A stretch of 64,000 nt of DNA from Strongylocentrotus purpuratus (Eukaryota > Echinodermata > Echinoidea > Camarodonta > Strongylocentrotidae), in the NCBI RefSeq assembly GCF_000002235.5, contig NW_022145604.1:5739077-5803076 (forward strand), read 5' to 3'. The position numbers and the translations under genes are program-made. Below the pieces are notes generated by a model, which was not told where the DNA came from, did no database searches, and worked only from the letters and a program-made list of their open reading frames with translations. Numbering within the stretch: position 1 is the stretch's first letter; each line of letters starts with the position of its first letter. Of this stretch, positions 11,368 to 26,629 are shown piece after piece.

Positions 11368-14300
11368 TGATAGTAAAGACAAGAGTTACTCTATTTTTTA
11401 CACTCCTCTTATAGAGACAGGAATGTTGAAAATCACAAATATATTATGATAGTCAATTGTCATAAGTTCCTAGAAGATATTCCCTTGCTCTCTCTTGGTT
11501 TGTACTACTGTCATCAGCTATTGAAATTAAAAGACACAATGTATTTGCCTATTTATCAAACTTTGCTTTTGTGCTTTCCTATAAAAAGCTTTGTTTTTGT
11601 AGGTATCATATGTGGACGGTGACAATTCATTGATGTATTATGCACTTTTGGGACACATTTCTTTTAAAATTTAAAAAATGCATCTTTAGCTACTCACTTG
11701 ACAGAGATTTGTTGAAATGATTTAGCAGCTTTAGTGGCCTTGATAATGTCTTGATAAAGTATTGAAATATGGTGCACAATATTTTGCCATTTGTATAGAA
11801 AGCGATGTTTAGTATATAATAGTCAAAAGTGCCATGAGTAGACCAAAGTCTTCTTTTTATAATTACTTTTTCAGTTTTAATTAGGAGTTTAAGTAGGATT
11901 TGTGGAAACAAAGCACCATATTTCATTTTCAGCTAATAATAGTCTGTTTATCAGATGGCATGAAAAGATTATTATATTACCATGGCAGCGCTAGATCAAG
12001 TGATCCATAATTTGATCTTTTTAAAACTTTAGACAGGAAAGATACAATTTGTAAAACAAAGAGATATTTTGTGATTCTAAACTGGCTTCCTATAAATCAT
12101 TGACAGGTGAGTTTTGCAACTTCTAATGAACCCTTTCTTATGCAATCAAGGCCAAATAACAAACTAAAATGCAAGCCTCGATAGTTTGAAAGATATTTCT
12201 TTTCAATGTTTAATTTGAATTCCTTACCAAAACCCATGCCATAGATGCATTTCAAAATGAAAATGGATACAAATCATGATGTTCTGGAATAAGGAAGAAA
12301 TATCAATATAAACAAGAAACAATTACAAAACAAATTGAATGTGAGACGATCACATAGAATGTCTTTATCATGGAATGTCAAACAAAACCTTTACTGGGCT
12401 TTTGATTGGCAAAATCAATCAAGAAAGGGAGGGGGGGGGGTGAGATTTTTTTTACCAAAGCCAATTAAAACAACAGGAGGGAGTTATTTCTTGTTGAGAC
12501 ACCCCTCCCAGTGCATTTTCCAGTCCTTAGTAATTTACTGACATGAAAGGACATTATTTGAATTTATTTCCCCCTCTTTCTATGTTTTAATGATATCTCT
12601 ATTTCAGAATTTGCAATGATCATCAACTGGTAACTAAAACAAATCTTCCTTCTGTTTAAGAATTTTCATGCATCTGATATGAAACATTCACAGATCTTAC
12701 TCATGATGATGTTTTGGTCAACTAATTTGTAGGTTGCCGAAAGTATTTTAAACGTTACTCCCTCCCCCCAAAACTGTATCTTGAAGAAAATTCAATAAAA
12801 TCATCTTAAACATTGTGTCAGACATGAAGGATCAGATAAAAAATGTTTAATAATTTTATGGCTTACCACCTAAGGAGATGTCTTGATATCTTTGGAGTGA
12901 TCTGAGGTAGGATCTTCAAATTGGTATTTAAAGATCAGCTTATGAACTCAACGGCTTTTGGGGTCGCAGAGTAAAAGGGCATTTATGTCTACAAATTTAT
13001 CCTCATTCATTTTGCTCTTCTGATTAAGTATTAGTAAACGCTAATTTAAAGGAATTATCCAGGTAGCTTGATAAGACCTAAAAAAGAAGAATTGGTATGG
13101 AAATGTTGTATGACAGTTAGGATTCTTAATAATAACCGTTGGCTTACAACAACTATTTCTGATTGTAGAACTGATTTAATTTTCAGGCCCATAAGGGCAA
13201 AGGTTAAAGGTCATTCGACTGACTGGTAATGTCTTGTGGTTAACTATGGTAATGGTGACGAAAGTCACTTTGTATTTTTATGTTTAAATTGTAGATATCA
13301 TAAAGCTCTAATTGTTTTGTATTTCTTTGTTTATGTGGGAGAAAACCAGTTTTCATCACATTTCTTTTTATGAAAGAGTTCTTAACAATTATCACAAGAT
13401 AGAAATGTAGAATGTAGGAACACTTTGCTAGTTAGTAGTTGTAGTATAGATGTTGTTGATTTTAGACGATAGCTATGCAGATGAGACTTTAGTGATGAAG
13501 TGATGATTAAATATGTTGTAAATATAATGGGTGAATTTGGATCATAGTACTCGGCGTGCACATGCACCTTTGCTTATTGATGTCAAACAAGAAGATATTC
13601 ATATGAGCCGGCTAAATTAAGAGCTGTAATTATATATTTTTTCCATGTAAAAATTTCAAGCCGGTCAGATATTAAGTAGAGACCGACACAAGGTTAATTT
13701 GCGTCATCAGCTAGTGCAAGTGTAATATGTAAATCATTAAAAATCTGTGATGTGTTGATAAGCAAAGAAAGAAATTAAAAATGTATAAAAAGACCCTTTC
13801 TCTTGTCTTGTGTATTTTTCTCATTAAGTACATTTAGGAGCTTATAAAGCAAAACAGATGGAGGGGTAGTTTTTTTAAATAAATAATTAAACAACCACAA
13901 TGCAATGAATTTGACTATGTATTGATTTATATTTTGTTAAATATTACAGATCATTTTAAGTGTAACAATTTTACTTTAATCTGACCATCTCTCTCTAATC
14001 TGCCAATAAGTTGCTAAGAATATTTTGAAGACTTTGAAGAAGTCCCACACCCCATCCCAAACTAATTTAATTTGGTTGCATAATTAGTAAACGGGATTGT
14101 ATGAAAAGATATCAATCAAAACAAAATGAATTATTGGTAAAACAAAAAGAGTCGAGCTACTTATTGTTGGTTTAGAAGAGGGTCACATTAAGCATAGCTC
14201 CATGATGGAGTTATTTTGAGTATTTATGCAAATTTTGGTGTAGCATGAGCACCGATCAGTGTTTGAATTATTATAATTATAATTTGAAAGAATTTATCAA

Positions 14301-17300
14301 CCATGTAAACGTACACTTACTGTACATCAATTCCTGCTCATGCTGTACATTGTAATACCTCTATTAAAATTTTGATTGTTTTGATATGATTTTATTTTGA
14401 AATAAAATAAAATAAAAAAAATTATGATTAATCATTTTCATATACCAGTAGATTAATAAGCCAATTTTTTTTAAGTTGGTGCAGTCATATACAATGTGCA
14501 TTTCTCTTTACTTTATTTATTCAAATTTACTTACTTTCCAAACCTGGAAGGGGAACTTTGAAAGTCAAATTAAGCTACAATTTTGGTTTTCAAAAAAGAG
14601 GTCAAATGAATGATATAGTTCAGTGAAAGTATGAGAAAAAATGTGATAAAGAAAAAGAAAGTTACAAAATTAAGATTTGAGAACGATCTAACACATTGGC
14701 AATTTTGTGACTAACCTTGACAATGAATCTCAAAGTTTAAAAATATATCATTTGAAAACAAAATAATATGGAAAATATCATTCATTTCAATTTTTTCTCT
14801 TATAAGTATATTTTCTCATATTTACCTTTGATATGTTTAGAGAAATGTTATTGACGTACAGGTAATATTTCATGTATATGTGTATAAAAATGTAAATTAT
14901 AGTAATATTGTGTATAAATGTACAAATGCTGTTTATAAATGTAATTAATAAAATAAAATGCTGGTGATTGTGGGAGTGTTTGGTGAAAACTGTGATTGAT
15001 AAAGGAGCTGAATTCTTCAAAGTTTCTGCAAAGGAGGGAGAGTAATGCAGTGCAGCAGGCAAAGCAGACTTGGAAGTCAGTATACCAGTTGCAGAGATAT
15101 GGATACACTTCAGTGAAGAAGGAATACAATTATTTTGTCATTTCTAAGGGAAGATCAAGATAAATAACTTCAACTGTTTAATTAACCCAATTATGTTTTT
15201 GTGACATGTGACATTGTTCAAAAATTTCAATTTTGTTAAGAAAGAAAAGGTGAAGATTCTTTACAATTCGGTTTCTTGAATGACAATTTTTCTTCTGGGA
15301 AGAAAAATTAGATTTTTGTTCTTGAATCTAACGAACAGCCTTTTATGATCGAGCCACTTGGTTGAAAAATTCCATAGAAGATAACACTTAATTTTAGATA
15401 GCTTCTTATTGTAGGAACATAAATTTTGCAGAGCCCAGGGCATCGCTTCATGAAATCACCTTAAGTACAAGTTCACCGACATCCCATTGAAATGTATGTG
15501 TATGTTAATTTGTAAACGTGCTTTTCAATGGGACGCTGGCGATTTTGTCCTTGTGACGGTTTAGTGAAACAATGCCCTGGTATTGCATAAGACCAAATGA
15601 GGAATCTGTAAACTTAGAAATGACAAAAAAAGACATTCCAGAGTTCTTTCGCATCAGGAGGAGGAGGAAGCGCTGTATTTACAGGAATCACTTTGTGACA
15701 ATATGCACTGGGATTTTTTGTAGAGGATCATCTGCACAGGATCAACCTACAGTTCATCTGCATCAGATCATCAATGGCAAACACCTCATCTCCAGGTGTG
15801 TCCAAACAGCAGGTTTTATTCTAGTGTCGTCAACGAAGAGCGATGCTGAACTTGAAAGTTTTTTTACCAGTGACAATCATCAACGTTACATCTCTTTATA
15901 CTCAACAAAGTTCTTGATCATCATCATCGCCATACCACCCCCTCCACTACTGGACATCCATCAAGTTCCACAGAAATGCAAGAATAAGATTGTGCATTGA
16001 GAGCGGACAGGGCACTGTACCGATCCTCCAGTTCTGCATCACTCATTTGACCAACACACAGTTGGTCTAGAATGGAAAGGTAGGCTGTAGTTAAGCAAGG
16101 AAATGTCTTGCTGAGAAAGTGGGAGAGACAGAGAGAGAAGAAAAGGGAATATTATCAGGATAATTGGAAACTAGAAGAGAGAGAAGAAGAAGAAGTTTGG
16201 TTATTTTCGTATATGTTATTATCTAGAAATTCTACAGTTTGATTCATCTCCCAAAATGTACAAAATCAACATAGAGAAAATTGATCTCCTGCATCTTAAT
16301 GTTTTGTCCTTTTTAATTCCATTTATTGGTTTGCTCTCCAAGTCCTTCAGGACATCTTTCATCCATTTGATTTGAATTGTATGCAGCAGGAACTTGTGAT
16401 TCTTCCAAACATAAATCTATATAACCAAATATTTGGGGAAATAGCAAAATGATGGCCTGAAGACTAAGAAGGGGTGATAATATTAATTCAGTAAATGTTC
16501 TTTAATCTTTTCCAGGGGTTGTAGGATGGGAACCAACCAGCATCCAGCATCTGTAAAAAGAAAAATAGTGCATATACATGTACGGTATGTAATTCTGTTT
16601 CCTGTAGTTAATTTGATAATGATAATATGAAGATAACTGAACTTCAGTCTTGTAAAATGTCTGAAATGTGAGTTCAAGATGTGGTGCAAGATTTTTCTTC
16701 TAATATATAAACACAATTATATTTATATATTTGTTTTCATTATTTTCGTTAGCTACCCCTCCATCTGTTAACTTATGTCTTGTTTTTGTGATGGTGCATT
16801 GTGGGAATGTACATGTATATGTGATATATAATCAACCATTGAACGTTATGTGGTGTTTGTGATGTGTACTGAAAAATAAGAGTGTTGGCTGGTGAGAATG
16901 GTTCAATAAAGACTTCATCTTCACTGTGTTCTGGATGAGGCAGAAAAACCCATGCATTTTGGATTCCAAGTACCAAAACTCCCTTTCCCTAGCCCTGAAA
17001 CATATTTTGATAAATTAGATAAGCTAAGGAAAACTTAATAATCTCAAAAGACAACACAATATCAGTCACTAACTTAATGTATGTGTAAGGTAGTGAGGGA
17101 ATTCCTTTTAGATTCCATCTTCATTTGGTCAGGGATAAGTTCATAAGACGGAAAAGCAAGGAAAACAAATGTTTGAAAAAAGTGTTGGATGGCGATTAAA
17201 GAGATAGTTGAGTTCTTGATTCAGACCGCAAATGCCTTCAAAGTGCATGGTTATTGCTCTTATTCTTATCTATGACATTTCTAGTGCTCTTAATAGGATC

Positions 17301-20300
17301 TAAACATTTTAGACCCCAAAATGTGTGAAATTTAGCCAATACAATTATACCAATTAAGCTCCACTTCCAAAAATTATGGTGATCTTTAATTAATGAATTA
17401 ATTAATAATAACAATACATGAGCCTGTTGGTTGTGCGTATTATATAACCAACACAAAAAAGCCAACGAAAAGATTTTCAACGGCTGGTTCAAATTATCAA
17501 ATATGTAGGGGGCACCACAAATATCAGAAATCATTATATTTATGGATATTTCAGTCTCTGAATTGATTTTGATCAAAGATGATTTTGTCATATAAATTTT
17601 ATGTTCTTTCAAATTTGACACTTAGTTTTTCATTTTCTCACAAAAATTATTTTGTTTAGTGCCCTCTGCAACAAAACTCAACTATCTCTTTAACTTTTTT
17701 TTAATACATCATCAACAATCACATATTACCTACACAACAACAGTCGACATCAAAGCAATACAATACATGTACATTGCTTCCATGTACATTTTTGTAGTAT
17801 GTAGCCTATTGAATTCAAGATCAATAATAAAGTGTACATCTTGAGATATGTCACGTTTGAAGCAATTGAATTCTGGCTGTTGATGGTCATTGTTTAGCCA
17901 CCTGTTCTGTAACGTATAGTACAAGTTAAAGAGGGGGGGGGGGGGGGTACTAAAAAACATATCTAATGAAACCTTCACCCAAATAGCGAAATAGAAAAGG
18001 AACTGCCAATTCTTCAAAGACTTGCATTAAGCTAATAACATATGGGGGGGGGGGGGTATCATATTTTATGTAATTTCCCCAAAACTGGAATACCTGACAG
18101 TGTATAACTTTGGAAAGACACTATGAATTACATGTTACATAATGTATGTGCCAGGTATATGTGCCCATTTAAAATTTAAGTGAAATATTGCTCTCGTCTT
18201 GAAAAGTGGATTATGATTCTAATAAACAGAAATACATATATAGGAAGGTGAAGAGACCTCTTTGGAGTGGCATATCCAGACCTTTGCCTCAGGAGGGGTA
18301 ACAAATCTCTGCTTACTGTGATCCATACGGGGCCTGATTTGAATATGTTGGGGAGGGGGGGGGGGGTCATTTCATTTAAAATGGCTGATTATTTATTTTT
18401 GGGATGCCTTGCCTAGGTGCTTGAAATTCAAATAAAAAAGGGGGAATTCGTAATCAATGAGACACTTCCCGAAGGGGGAGAGGGGTCATCACCCTTGCTA
18501 GGTGCATGAAATTTAAATTAGAAGTAGTCACCAACAACATATGGGAGTAGACTTTAGGGTGGACTCATTACACCTTCTTTTCTTTTAACGTTCTATTCCC
18601 CCCCCCCCCCCCTCTTTGTTTTTCTTGCTACTCAATGTTGAATAAGATCCTTTCCAAATAAACTTATACCTATTGTATTTATAGGATGAAACTGGATATA
18701 GTTCATATTGAAATGCATCCAAGGAAGATTAGACGTGTGTAAATGGAGACATCAGGATAACTGATCCGCAATATCACATGACAAACACATACCAAAGATT
18801 AAATGTTTCTAGAATTAGACAGCAAATGTATAAAACAGAGAAGGGGGGGGGGGCAATCGATATGATGTGTACATTTGTTGATGGAATAGAGATGCTACCC
18901 CTGTTATCTTTTTCATTATTTTTTCTTCAAATCATTGAACATGTATAAAATTGCATGATCGGAACAGGATTAAACAAAGTCAATTGGATGGATTATACAT
19001 ATACGTTACTCCGACAATATCTTGGGTTTTGTTAGTAATATTAGGGATGACCAAATACCATGGCCTATCTTTTCTTCATACGGTTATAGAGCTCATTATT
19101 TTGATTTGTTTTGTCTCGTTCTATGGAAACCATAGGAATGTCATACCAGAAGTAAGGAACATGTTATTGTTCACTAAAGTGAAGAATCTGATATGTCAGT
19201 TACACAAAATTTATTAGAAATAGTTTTTCTAAAATCTTTAAATTGGCAACATTAAATCTATAACGACATGATTTCAAAACACCGGTTATGATTTTTTTTT
19301 TTTTTTGGGGGGGGGGGGGGTATTAGGGAAATGTTGCATTATGTAATATTCATACATTTGCAAATTGAAATTCTATACAAGTCTACAGGAAATTACACAT
19401 CCTTGTTATTTCCTAGGTAAGGTTATTTATTTGACTGCAATATTCTTTTCATATTCCTATACCCCCACACGCTGGAAAATTTGATATTTAAAACTCTTCC
19501 TTTAGATCTTTACTTGTTACTTAAATTCATACTCAAGAAAGCAGGTCTTAAGAAAAATTCCCAACAAACGTATCTAATACTGGATATCATCCATTCGAAG
19601 CAAAGGACTTCCGTTATTAAACTAAAAAACAACACGTCTAATTATTTCACAACACTTGAGACACCGTTGAAGTGCTTCTTGCTACTTGAATATTGTATTC
19701 TTTCTTTTCCCTTTCAATAATAAGAATTGTCTTGGAAGTACAAATTTATGAAGATGAAGTCTTGAGGAAAAGAAGAAGAGTGAATCTGTTTGATTATTGG
19801 AGGAGTGTTGAATGGAACAATGAAGAATACTGTTTGAAAATGTTTCTGAGCCTGCACAAGAGGTTGGATGTGTTATCACTATTAAATTTAAGTCGTGCAA
19901 ATGTGAATTGATGGACAGTGTTTTGATGTTCATGTGTAACGTTATTATGTATGAAATAAGCTACCGGTTATGTTTTATGTGGTTTCTGAATGTAGGCCTA
20001 TCATCCCTATGTGATCATAATAAACAAGTATTATTGTGTGTGCTTGCCATTATACATGCAAGCATTGCCAGTGGCATAGTGAAGATAACACTCCCTCCCC
20101 TATGAGCAGCAGGCTTCAGGAAAAAGAAGGGGGGAAATGAAATTCCCTTTTTTTTTGCAGAATATAGCCCACATCAGTATATACAATTTAGGTGTCAAAT
20201 GAAAGAACAGCTTGAATAGTTGAAATGAAGTGGATAGCACACTTAAAAGTGAACAGACCATAGGCTTAGCCCTTTGTGGATACGCCACTGATTACAGAGA

Positions 20301-23300
20301 TTTAATGAAACAATTTGTACAGTCTATTTGTGTAAGTGAATGTCTATTTGTCATATCCATCAACATGTTTAAACACATAACAAAATAAAAAGCATTTTGT
20401 TTTCTGCTTCCATTGTGAACATGTAGGCCTGCATTACAGAAGTAAAAATATACTTTGACTTCCTTCACAATTTTGATTGTTTACAACTTTACATTGCTAG
20501 TATTAAAGCGTTTTACATGTGATGTGTGTGACGAATGGTTGTGGAGGTATTTTTTAAAAGTTGTTGCTCGGGACTGGAAGGGGGACAAAAGAACATGAAA
20601 ATTGTGCTGTGTGCCTGTTTAATGAAAAAATTACAAAGTAGATTCCTGCTCTCGAGGTGATCATGACCGATTTGATGACTAGATGCGTTCAAGTGGCAGC
20701 TTTAACTCTACGAAAGATTTGAGATGCATCATCTGAAGAAAGATTGCATCGGTTATCTACATGTACTGGTACTTATCCCCTGGCAGATTACTTAAGGAAT
20801 AAATCTGAACCTCCTTTATGGAAGCTTGCATGGAAGCAAAAGAAGATCATAAAAAGGTAAGTGATCTTTTCTCTCTTTAGGTGATAATTGATTGTTGTGG
20901 TTAATTGAATACATGTTCTCAAATAAATTCAAATATAAAAAACAGATTTTAAAGGTGATTTTGAGTTCTCATTAGTGAAACAATATGTACAAATATAAAT
21001 AAAGGGTATCTTTCAAGTTTGTTTTAGTATCCATCTCATAGTGGATAAAGAGCTTGCAGTTTTTTAACCAAGTATAACAAGTGATAATTCATTTGATTAT
21101 AAATACATGGCCAGATAAACATTTATCAAATATAATGGAAAATTTGATGTGTTTATTTCAGTAATTGCATATTCTATTGGGGTCATTACCAGAACTCGAG
21201 CCTACCTTTCAAATATGATAGAAAACGTGGGTGCAGGGAATAACTGGATAAAATAAATGGTGTTTTTGAATGAAAAATAAGTGACCTTTGTGTGATGAGC
21301 AAGTGTATTGTGTCTGGTTGTGTAATGTGATTTTAGTTGGTTTTAATACAAGCAGTGTAAGTCTAGAAAATCTAATTTGAACTGAAAATTTACCCCCCCC
21401 CCCAAAGAAAAAAAAGTGTAAAAAGGTGTAAGTAGTATATTTTTGCTTGCACAAAAACGGCTGCTTGCAAGGGAAATCCTTAAGTAATTGATTGGGGAGA
21501 GACTGATTGATATTTAAATGATGCAGACCTCCATGTACGTTGAATTCCTGGCATTCATTTGAACATTAACTTCCCCTAAATGGCCATTATGCAAATTTCA
21601 ACAGAGTAAATAAGTGAACCAAGCAAATAGAACCCGACATAAATGAGCCCCCCCCCCCCCCCCACAATGCTGGTGTTGTGTCACCTGTAACCTACATTAC
21701 TCATCTTTACTCATATTTGTAACGGTTCCCCACCCCCACAACATGACTGACAACATGTGTGCCATGTATCTCATTGATATTGAAAATTTGTTGTGCCATA
21801 CTGGTATTTCAATAGGTTACCAAATTAAATTCACTCTAGTATGCACAGTCACAGACCAAAATAAACAACAATTTGATAAAGGTTGTATTGCAGTTAAATA
21901 GAAAATATTTATTCCAAAACATAATAAATTATACTGCCTGTGGAACTCTACATTAGAAAGTCAAATGGCTTACTCCTCCAATCGAGAAATGCAATCTGCA
22001 TGATTCAGGGATAGAAATATATATGACATTATTATGCACTAATGCAAAAATTGTTACATAAAGAGAATTGCTGCTCGTAAACTTGCAAGGAACAACCTTT
22101 GACCACTCAATATTAATTATAATGCATATAGGAGACTAAACCCAGTGCTGTGTAGATCTAGTTTGAACTCTTAGCACAAATGTGTGTGAGAAAGAGAGAG
22201 TGAAAAAGTAGAATATGGGAGACGAGGAAAGAAATCAAGAAGCAAAATTATGAAGGTGAAGAGAAGAGATGAAGTATTGGGAATATTGAAGCAAGTGTGG
22301 CGTGGAGAGGAAAGGGATAAGAAATATTGAGAAGTGGGCAAAATGAAAGAGATGAGAGAAAGAATGACGCACTTCTGTAGTAAGGGAGGGAGAGAGGGGG
22401 GGGGGGGTTAGAAGGATAACAAAGCGGAGATGAGTAAGAAATACATAAGAGAAGACGATCATTTCTATAAATGACACTTGAAGTGCTAGAGGAACTTGTT
22501 TAGAGTTTAGAAAAAATTATTAAAGCACTTGTTCAACTGTAATACTATATAACTGTACATGTAGTCCTTAACCCAACATAAGTCAGCATTTTTGGCAAAA
22601 TTGCTCTTTGGATTTCCCACTTGTTGTAGACTGCTATGCCTTGATCTCAAAAGCACTTCAGGCGACACAGCTTTGCTAATCACTGAGAAAAGATAACATT
22701 CTTTTTTATCTGATCTGCATTGCTGTGAGTGGTTCAAGTCCACTGGTCTTTCACCTCTGGCATGCAGTTCTACTTCAGGTTATCCCCTCAAAATGTGATC
22801 CATGCCCATAAATTAACATTAATATACTGAATGAGTTTTGTGTTCAATTCACTAGCATTTTTATAAAGATTAAGATGTGTCGGTACAAAAACACAAAAGA
22901 AATGGAGAATTACATGTACAAGAGAACTTGTTTAATCTCAAGTATGACAGATTTTCATATGCATAGAACGTCCATAATTTTCTTTTTAATGGTCAAGGAA
23001 AAATGTTTTCATACTAAGAGATGCTATTTTTCTAATCTAAAAGCGAACTGTGGCATGGTAAATCTCACCAAAAATGACTAATATTTTCAACAATCATTTT
23101 GAAAATAATGATACCATTTTAGTTGCAATAGCACAATGATTGATTTTGTGATGGAACGGCAACACCATCAAACAAGGGCATTGTAATCAAATTAGAATCC
23201 TCAGATTAAAGTTAAGATATGTGTGAATGTCAAAGATCATGTTCAGTAAAAACAGGATTCCTTGGTGTGGCGAAAAATCTCAATCATCCATAAAAATGTG

Positions 23301-23815
23301 CACAACCTTGAATCGATGAGGAATAGATGTTTCCCCGCTGCATTACTCCTCCGGAAAGATGGATTACGGTAGGATTGAAAGAAACGCTTCTTGTTTTGAC
23401 AACACATGCAATTCACTGCTGCTAAGACGGCCATTGTCCACAGGTGCTCATTTACGCAGGTCTGACTACTTCAACTTTTGGTGACCACTAACCACTGACC
23501 GGTCATCATCATCACGCATGTTAGAGGTTGATGCATATTTGACAACATTTGCAATTCACTACTGCTCGGAAGTCCATCCCTTACCGATGTCTACCAGTGA
23601 GTGGTCAGCACTGCAGTTCTGTCTTTCCTACTTTAGAGTGACCGTTATGCGTCCATCACCACCAGGCATGCAAGATGTCCAGACACATTGATGACACATG
23701 CAATTCACTCTTTCTAGACAACCACCTCTAACCATTGCCTGCAGACAGTCATCAACTATCCGCCGCCACCACCGGCTACCAAAATCTTCCATACACAGTT
23801 TACATCGTTTGCTGG
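11368..23815. other. 12.4-kb stretch without a recognisable gene (CDK12 3' UTR plus intergenic)
   Basis: Follows the CDK12 stop codon and ends at the MPLKIP stop codon, so it lies between two convergent genes. Its left part probably includes the CDK12 3' UTR; an AATAAA cluster near 14400 and several ATTAAA motifs are possible poly(A) signals, none decisive. Composition is AT-rich with many G or C homopolymers (about 12430, 17933, 18043, 18354, 18600, 18844, 19309, 21650). A 142-codon ORF at 15572-16000 has no recognisable domain. A GTAAGT donor-like site near 20862 could end an unrecognised exon, but nothing else supports it. Confidence 0.5.
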
Positions 23816-26629
23816 CTATGACACTGGACCAGAGGATTTCTTTGCGATGAGCTTCTTCCATGGATCCTCTAGCATGGATGGCTTGAAGTAACGCTCTATG
23901 ACCGATGAGTTGCCTCCATGCTGACCTCGCTGGTATGGACTTCCTCCCTATAAGTGTAATAAAAAGACAAGGAAACAATTAGCATCACAGGGAAAAATTT
24001 CTGAATAAAACATATAGGAGTATAGAGGGAAACAAGACTTTGTTGAATGAGGCCCTTGTTACACAATTGTCTCCATATTTTGGTTCCAGGATCGTCTTTT
24101 CCCAAAGTTATGTGATAACTGTTTTGGGAGGAAAATAAAAACATTCATTGTAGGAATACCCTGATAATACGTTGGACACTCCTTTCTTCTATAGCCATTT
24201 ATGCCAAAACAACTTGGCAGTAGTGCCAAACTGCCAACGAGGCATGACATTCTACCCCTGCCCCCAACTCCTATTTGCATTTTCTACAGTCAGTAGAGGG
24301 TCCCAACGCTAAAACCTGTAAAAAATAACAGAAGATCTTAATTTATACAGTGAAAACTTGGTATAACGTGGCCATTGATACCATAAAATTGAGCTTATTA
24401 TACCAGGGTAAAATATACAAGAATATAGAGAGCTGGGTTCAGCAAAATTACTATGTTATTCTGTATATCAGAGCTCTTTACAACAAGCTTCAAGTGAATT
24501 TCACATTTTCTTTGAAAGGAAGCATTACAAGTCAATCTCAACTTACTGAAAATCTTTTTCTGTTGTGAAACTGCTGATGACCCGACGGTGTGAACTGAAT
24601 CCCTCCTCGTCCGCCTCCGCCGCCGCCTCCCCTTCCCCTGCCCCTGGAGTCTCTCCTCTGGTAGCCCCCTCTCCCTCCTCCTCTATTGGGTGAGTCATAG
24701 GGTGAAGATCCTGGGCTTTGCTGGTAGGGGGACTGCTGGAATGCGGGCGGAGTGAAAGGGGAGTTGTTATGCGAGGGGTACCGTTGGCCTGGAATAATCC
24801 CTCCACCTATCATTGGAGCTTCTACTTGCTGAGGGCTAGGGGGGAAGTAGCCATGCCTGAGAAAGAGAGAGAAAAAATGAAATATCATTGCTTTAAAGTT
24901 TAAAGGTTGATTAATATTTGAAAATCAACTTAAGTTGAAAGGGCAATCCACCCCACATGTGGAAATAAATAAATTAAAAAATTAAAAAAATGCAGATAGA
25001 ATGTTGAGAAAAAAGGAAAAAAGAAAAAAGTTAATGTACAATCTTAATTACTGATGGTGTTATTATTGAAAGAAATTGCTATATCATACGCCAGTAATAG
25101 AGGTGTATATCTGTATCTGTCACATTCATTATCATTTGCTGGGTTTATAAAAGGCCCCTTTATTGCAGAGATTAAAAAATGAACTACAGGTATAAATAAG
25201 AGCATAAGGAAAACAATTGGTAAACTTAGTCAAGTATAAGATACCGGTATGTAAAGAAAACAAAAACTATTGCAGCACTCACTTTCCATTGCTTGTACTT
25301 TGTTTTGAGTTAAACTGTTTGTTGATCAGTATTCTATGGGATTAGATTCTATGGCATGGGTTTGTTAAATCATTTCACAATAAAAGTCAGGAGGCTTGAG
25401 CTTGAAAAAGTGTTTTGCCTCGTCTGCAAGGAATCCAAGCTCTAGAAAAAGTCAAAGAACTTAGATAAGCAGGTTCACAGCCTACGATATTAAGGGCATG
25501 CTTCATGGGTGCATTGTGAGACCAAAAGATGTGACGGACTTCAAAAGTAAAACAATATAAAGCATAACTTAAAAATGATCAGCAATGCTGTACATGGAAA
25601 ACGAAGTGTGATGATGTTCAAGTACAGTACTATGTAGTTCAATTTTTCCAAAAAAACGATACCCGAACTGTCAAATAACCAAAACAAAACAAATTAATAA
25701 AGGGAAAAAGTATGATCCTGTGTGCTTTTATTTGAAATTATTAGGCCAGTTCTCCCAAGGCAGTCATTTATTTCAATATACATGTACATAAGTTATCCTA
25801 AATACTGAATTTTTATTCATTTGCAAACAATTGCATCTCAAATTGTTATAATTTTGTTTGTAAACTTGGTGCACACGCAACATTGAACTACAAAATAATG
25901 TCTTGCCAAAGCTGTCATTATTACTAGTCCTACGGCGAGACTCGAAGTCGAACCCCGTACCTTGTGATCTGCAGTCGGATTACTTAATTTTTTATTTCAC
26001 ACACCGAGTCTGACTTAATTTTTCACCCTGGAATTATCTTGTCAACAACATGCAACAAAAGCCACATGCACTTCCTTGTTAAATTTTACACTTACAGTTA
26101 CATTTCACAGTCACACTCATACTAGACCCTATTACTAGTATTAGTAACTAGCTAGGTCTAGAAAAAAGTCTAGAGTCTAGACACAATCACACAGTCACAC
26201 ACAAATTTCCACTCCAACCAACCAAGTTTCCAACTCCAACAAAGCCAGGTTATCATAATTTCAAGGCTCTGATTAATAGAGATGTAAATTTATGACCTTA
26301 ATATTTCATTTTAAATGCTTTCAATCAGACACAAACGAGACATTATATATTTCATGAATGGCACCATGAAATTAAAGGCATAAAAACCCTGGCCCTGTCC
26401 GACCATCACGGAAAGCGGTAGCATATTTCCGCCTGAGAGTACGGCCCACAGATGGCCAAGCGTTCGATGGATCCTCGCGCACATAAAAATAAAGCATAAC
26501 GTCTTACCTGTTTCCACCTGGGGGACCCATTGCACCTCTATTTTGACCGTGGTATGGAGAAAATCCTGGATTTCTATTCGGTGTACCCCCAGAATATGGA
26601 TTCATGTGGAAATTCGGTGTTCTTGACAT
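23816..26629 (-). CDS. MPLKIP: MPLKIP/TTDN1 orthologue (M-phase-specific PLK1-interacting protein), three exons, 187 aa
   Basis: Exons on the minus strand are 26629-26508, 24856-24547 and 23947-23816, with GT/AG borders and 564 nt in all. The ATG at 26629 opens a Pro/Gly/Asn-rich N-terminus (SRTPNFHMNPYSGG...). Residues 41-144 are low-complexity with Gly/Pro/Gln/Ser and a dense RGG stretch (about 108-130). The diagnostic C-terminal block IERYFKPSMLEDPWKKL (161-177) matches the only strongly conserved segment of vertebrate MPLKIP (YFKPSMLEDPW). Length is close to the human protein (about 179 aa). In humans the protein interacts with PLK1, and loss causes non-photosensitive trichothiodystrophy (family knowledge). 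The nucleotide composition of exon 2 shifts to GC-rich because of the RGG codons. The gene is convergent with CDK12 and divergent from the GVAFE gene. Confidence 0.92.

Noticed and set aside
15572-16000. 142-codon ORF with ATG between CDK12 and MPLKIP
   Set aside because: No recognisable domain, no flanking splice signals, ends in a repeat-like ATCATCATC stretch. Could be part of a long 3' UTR. A transcript and conservation test would be needed to keep it.
25925-25985. Second tRNA-like fragment (GGGTTCGACTTCGAGT on the minus strand)
   Set aside because: B-box-like only; no cloverleaf could be drawn by eye.
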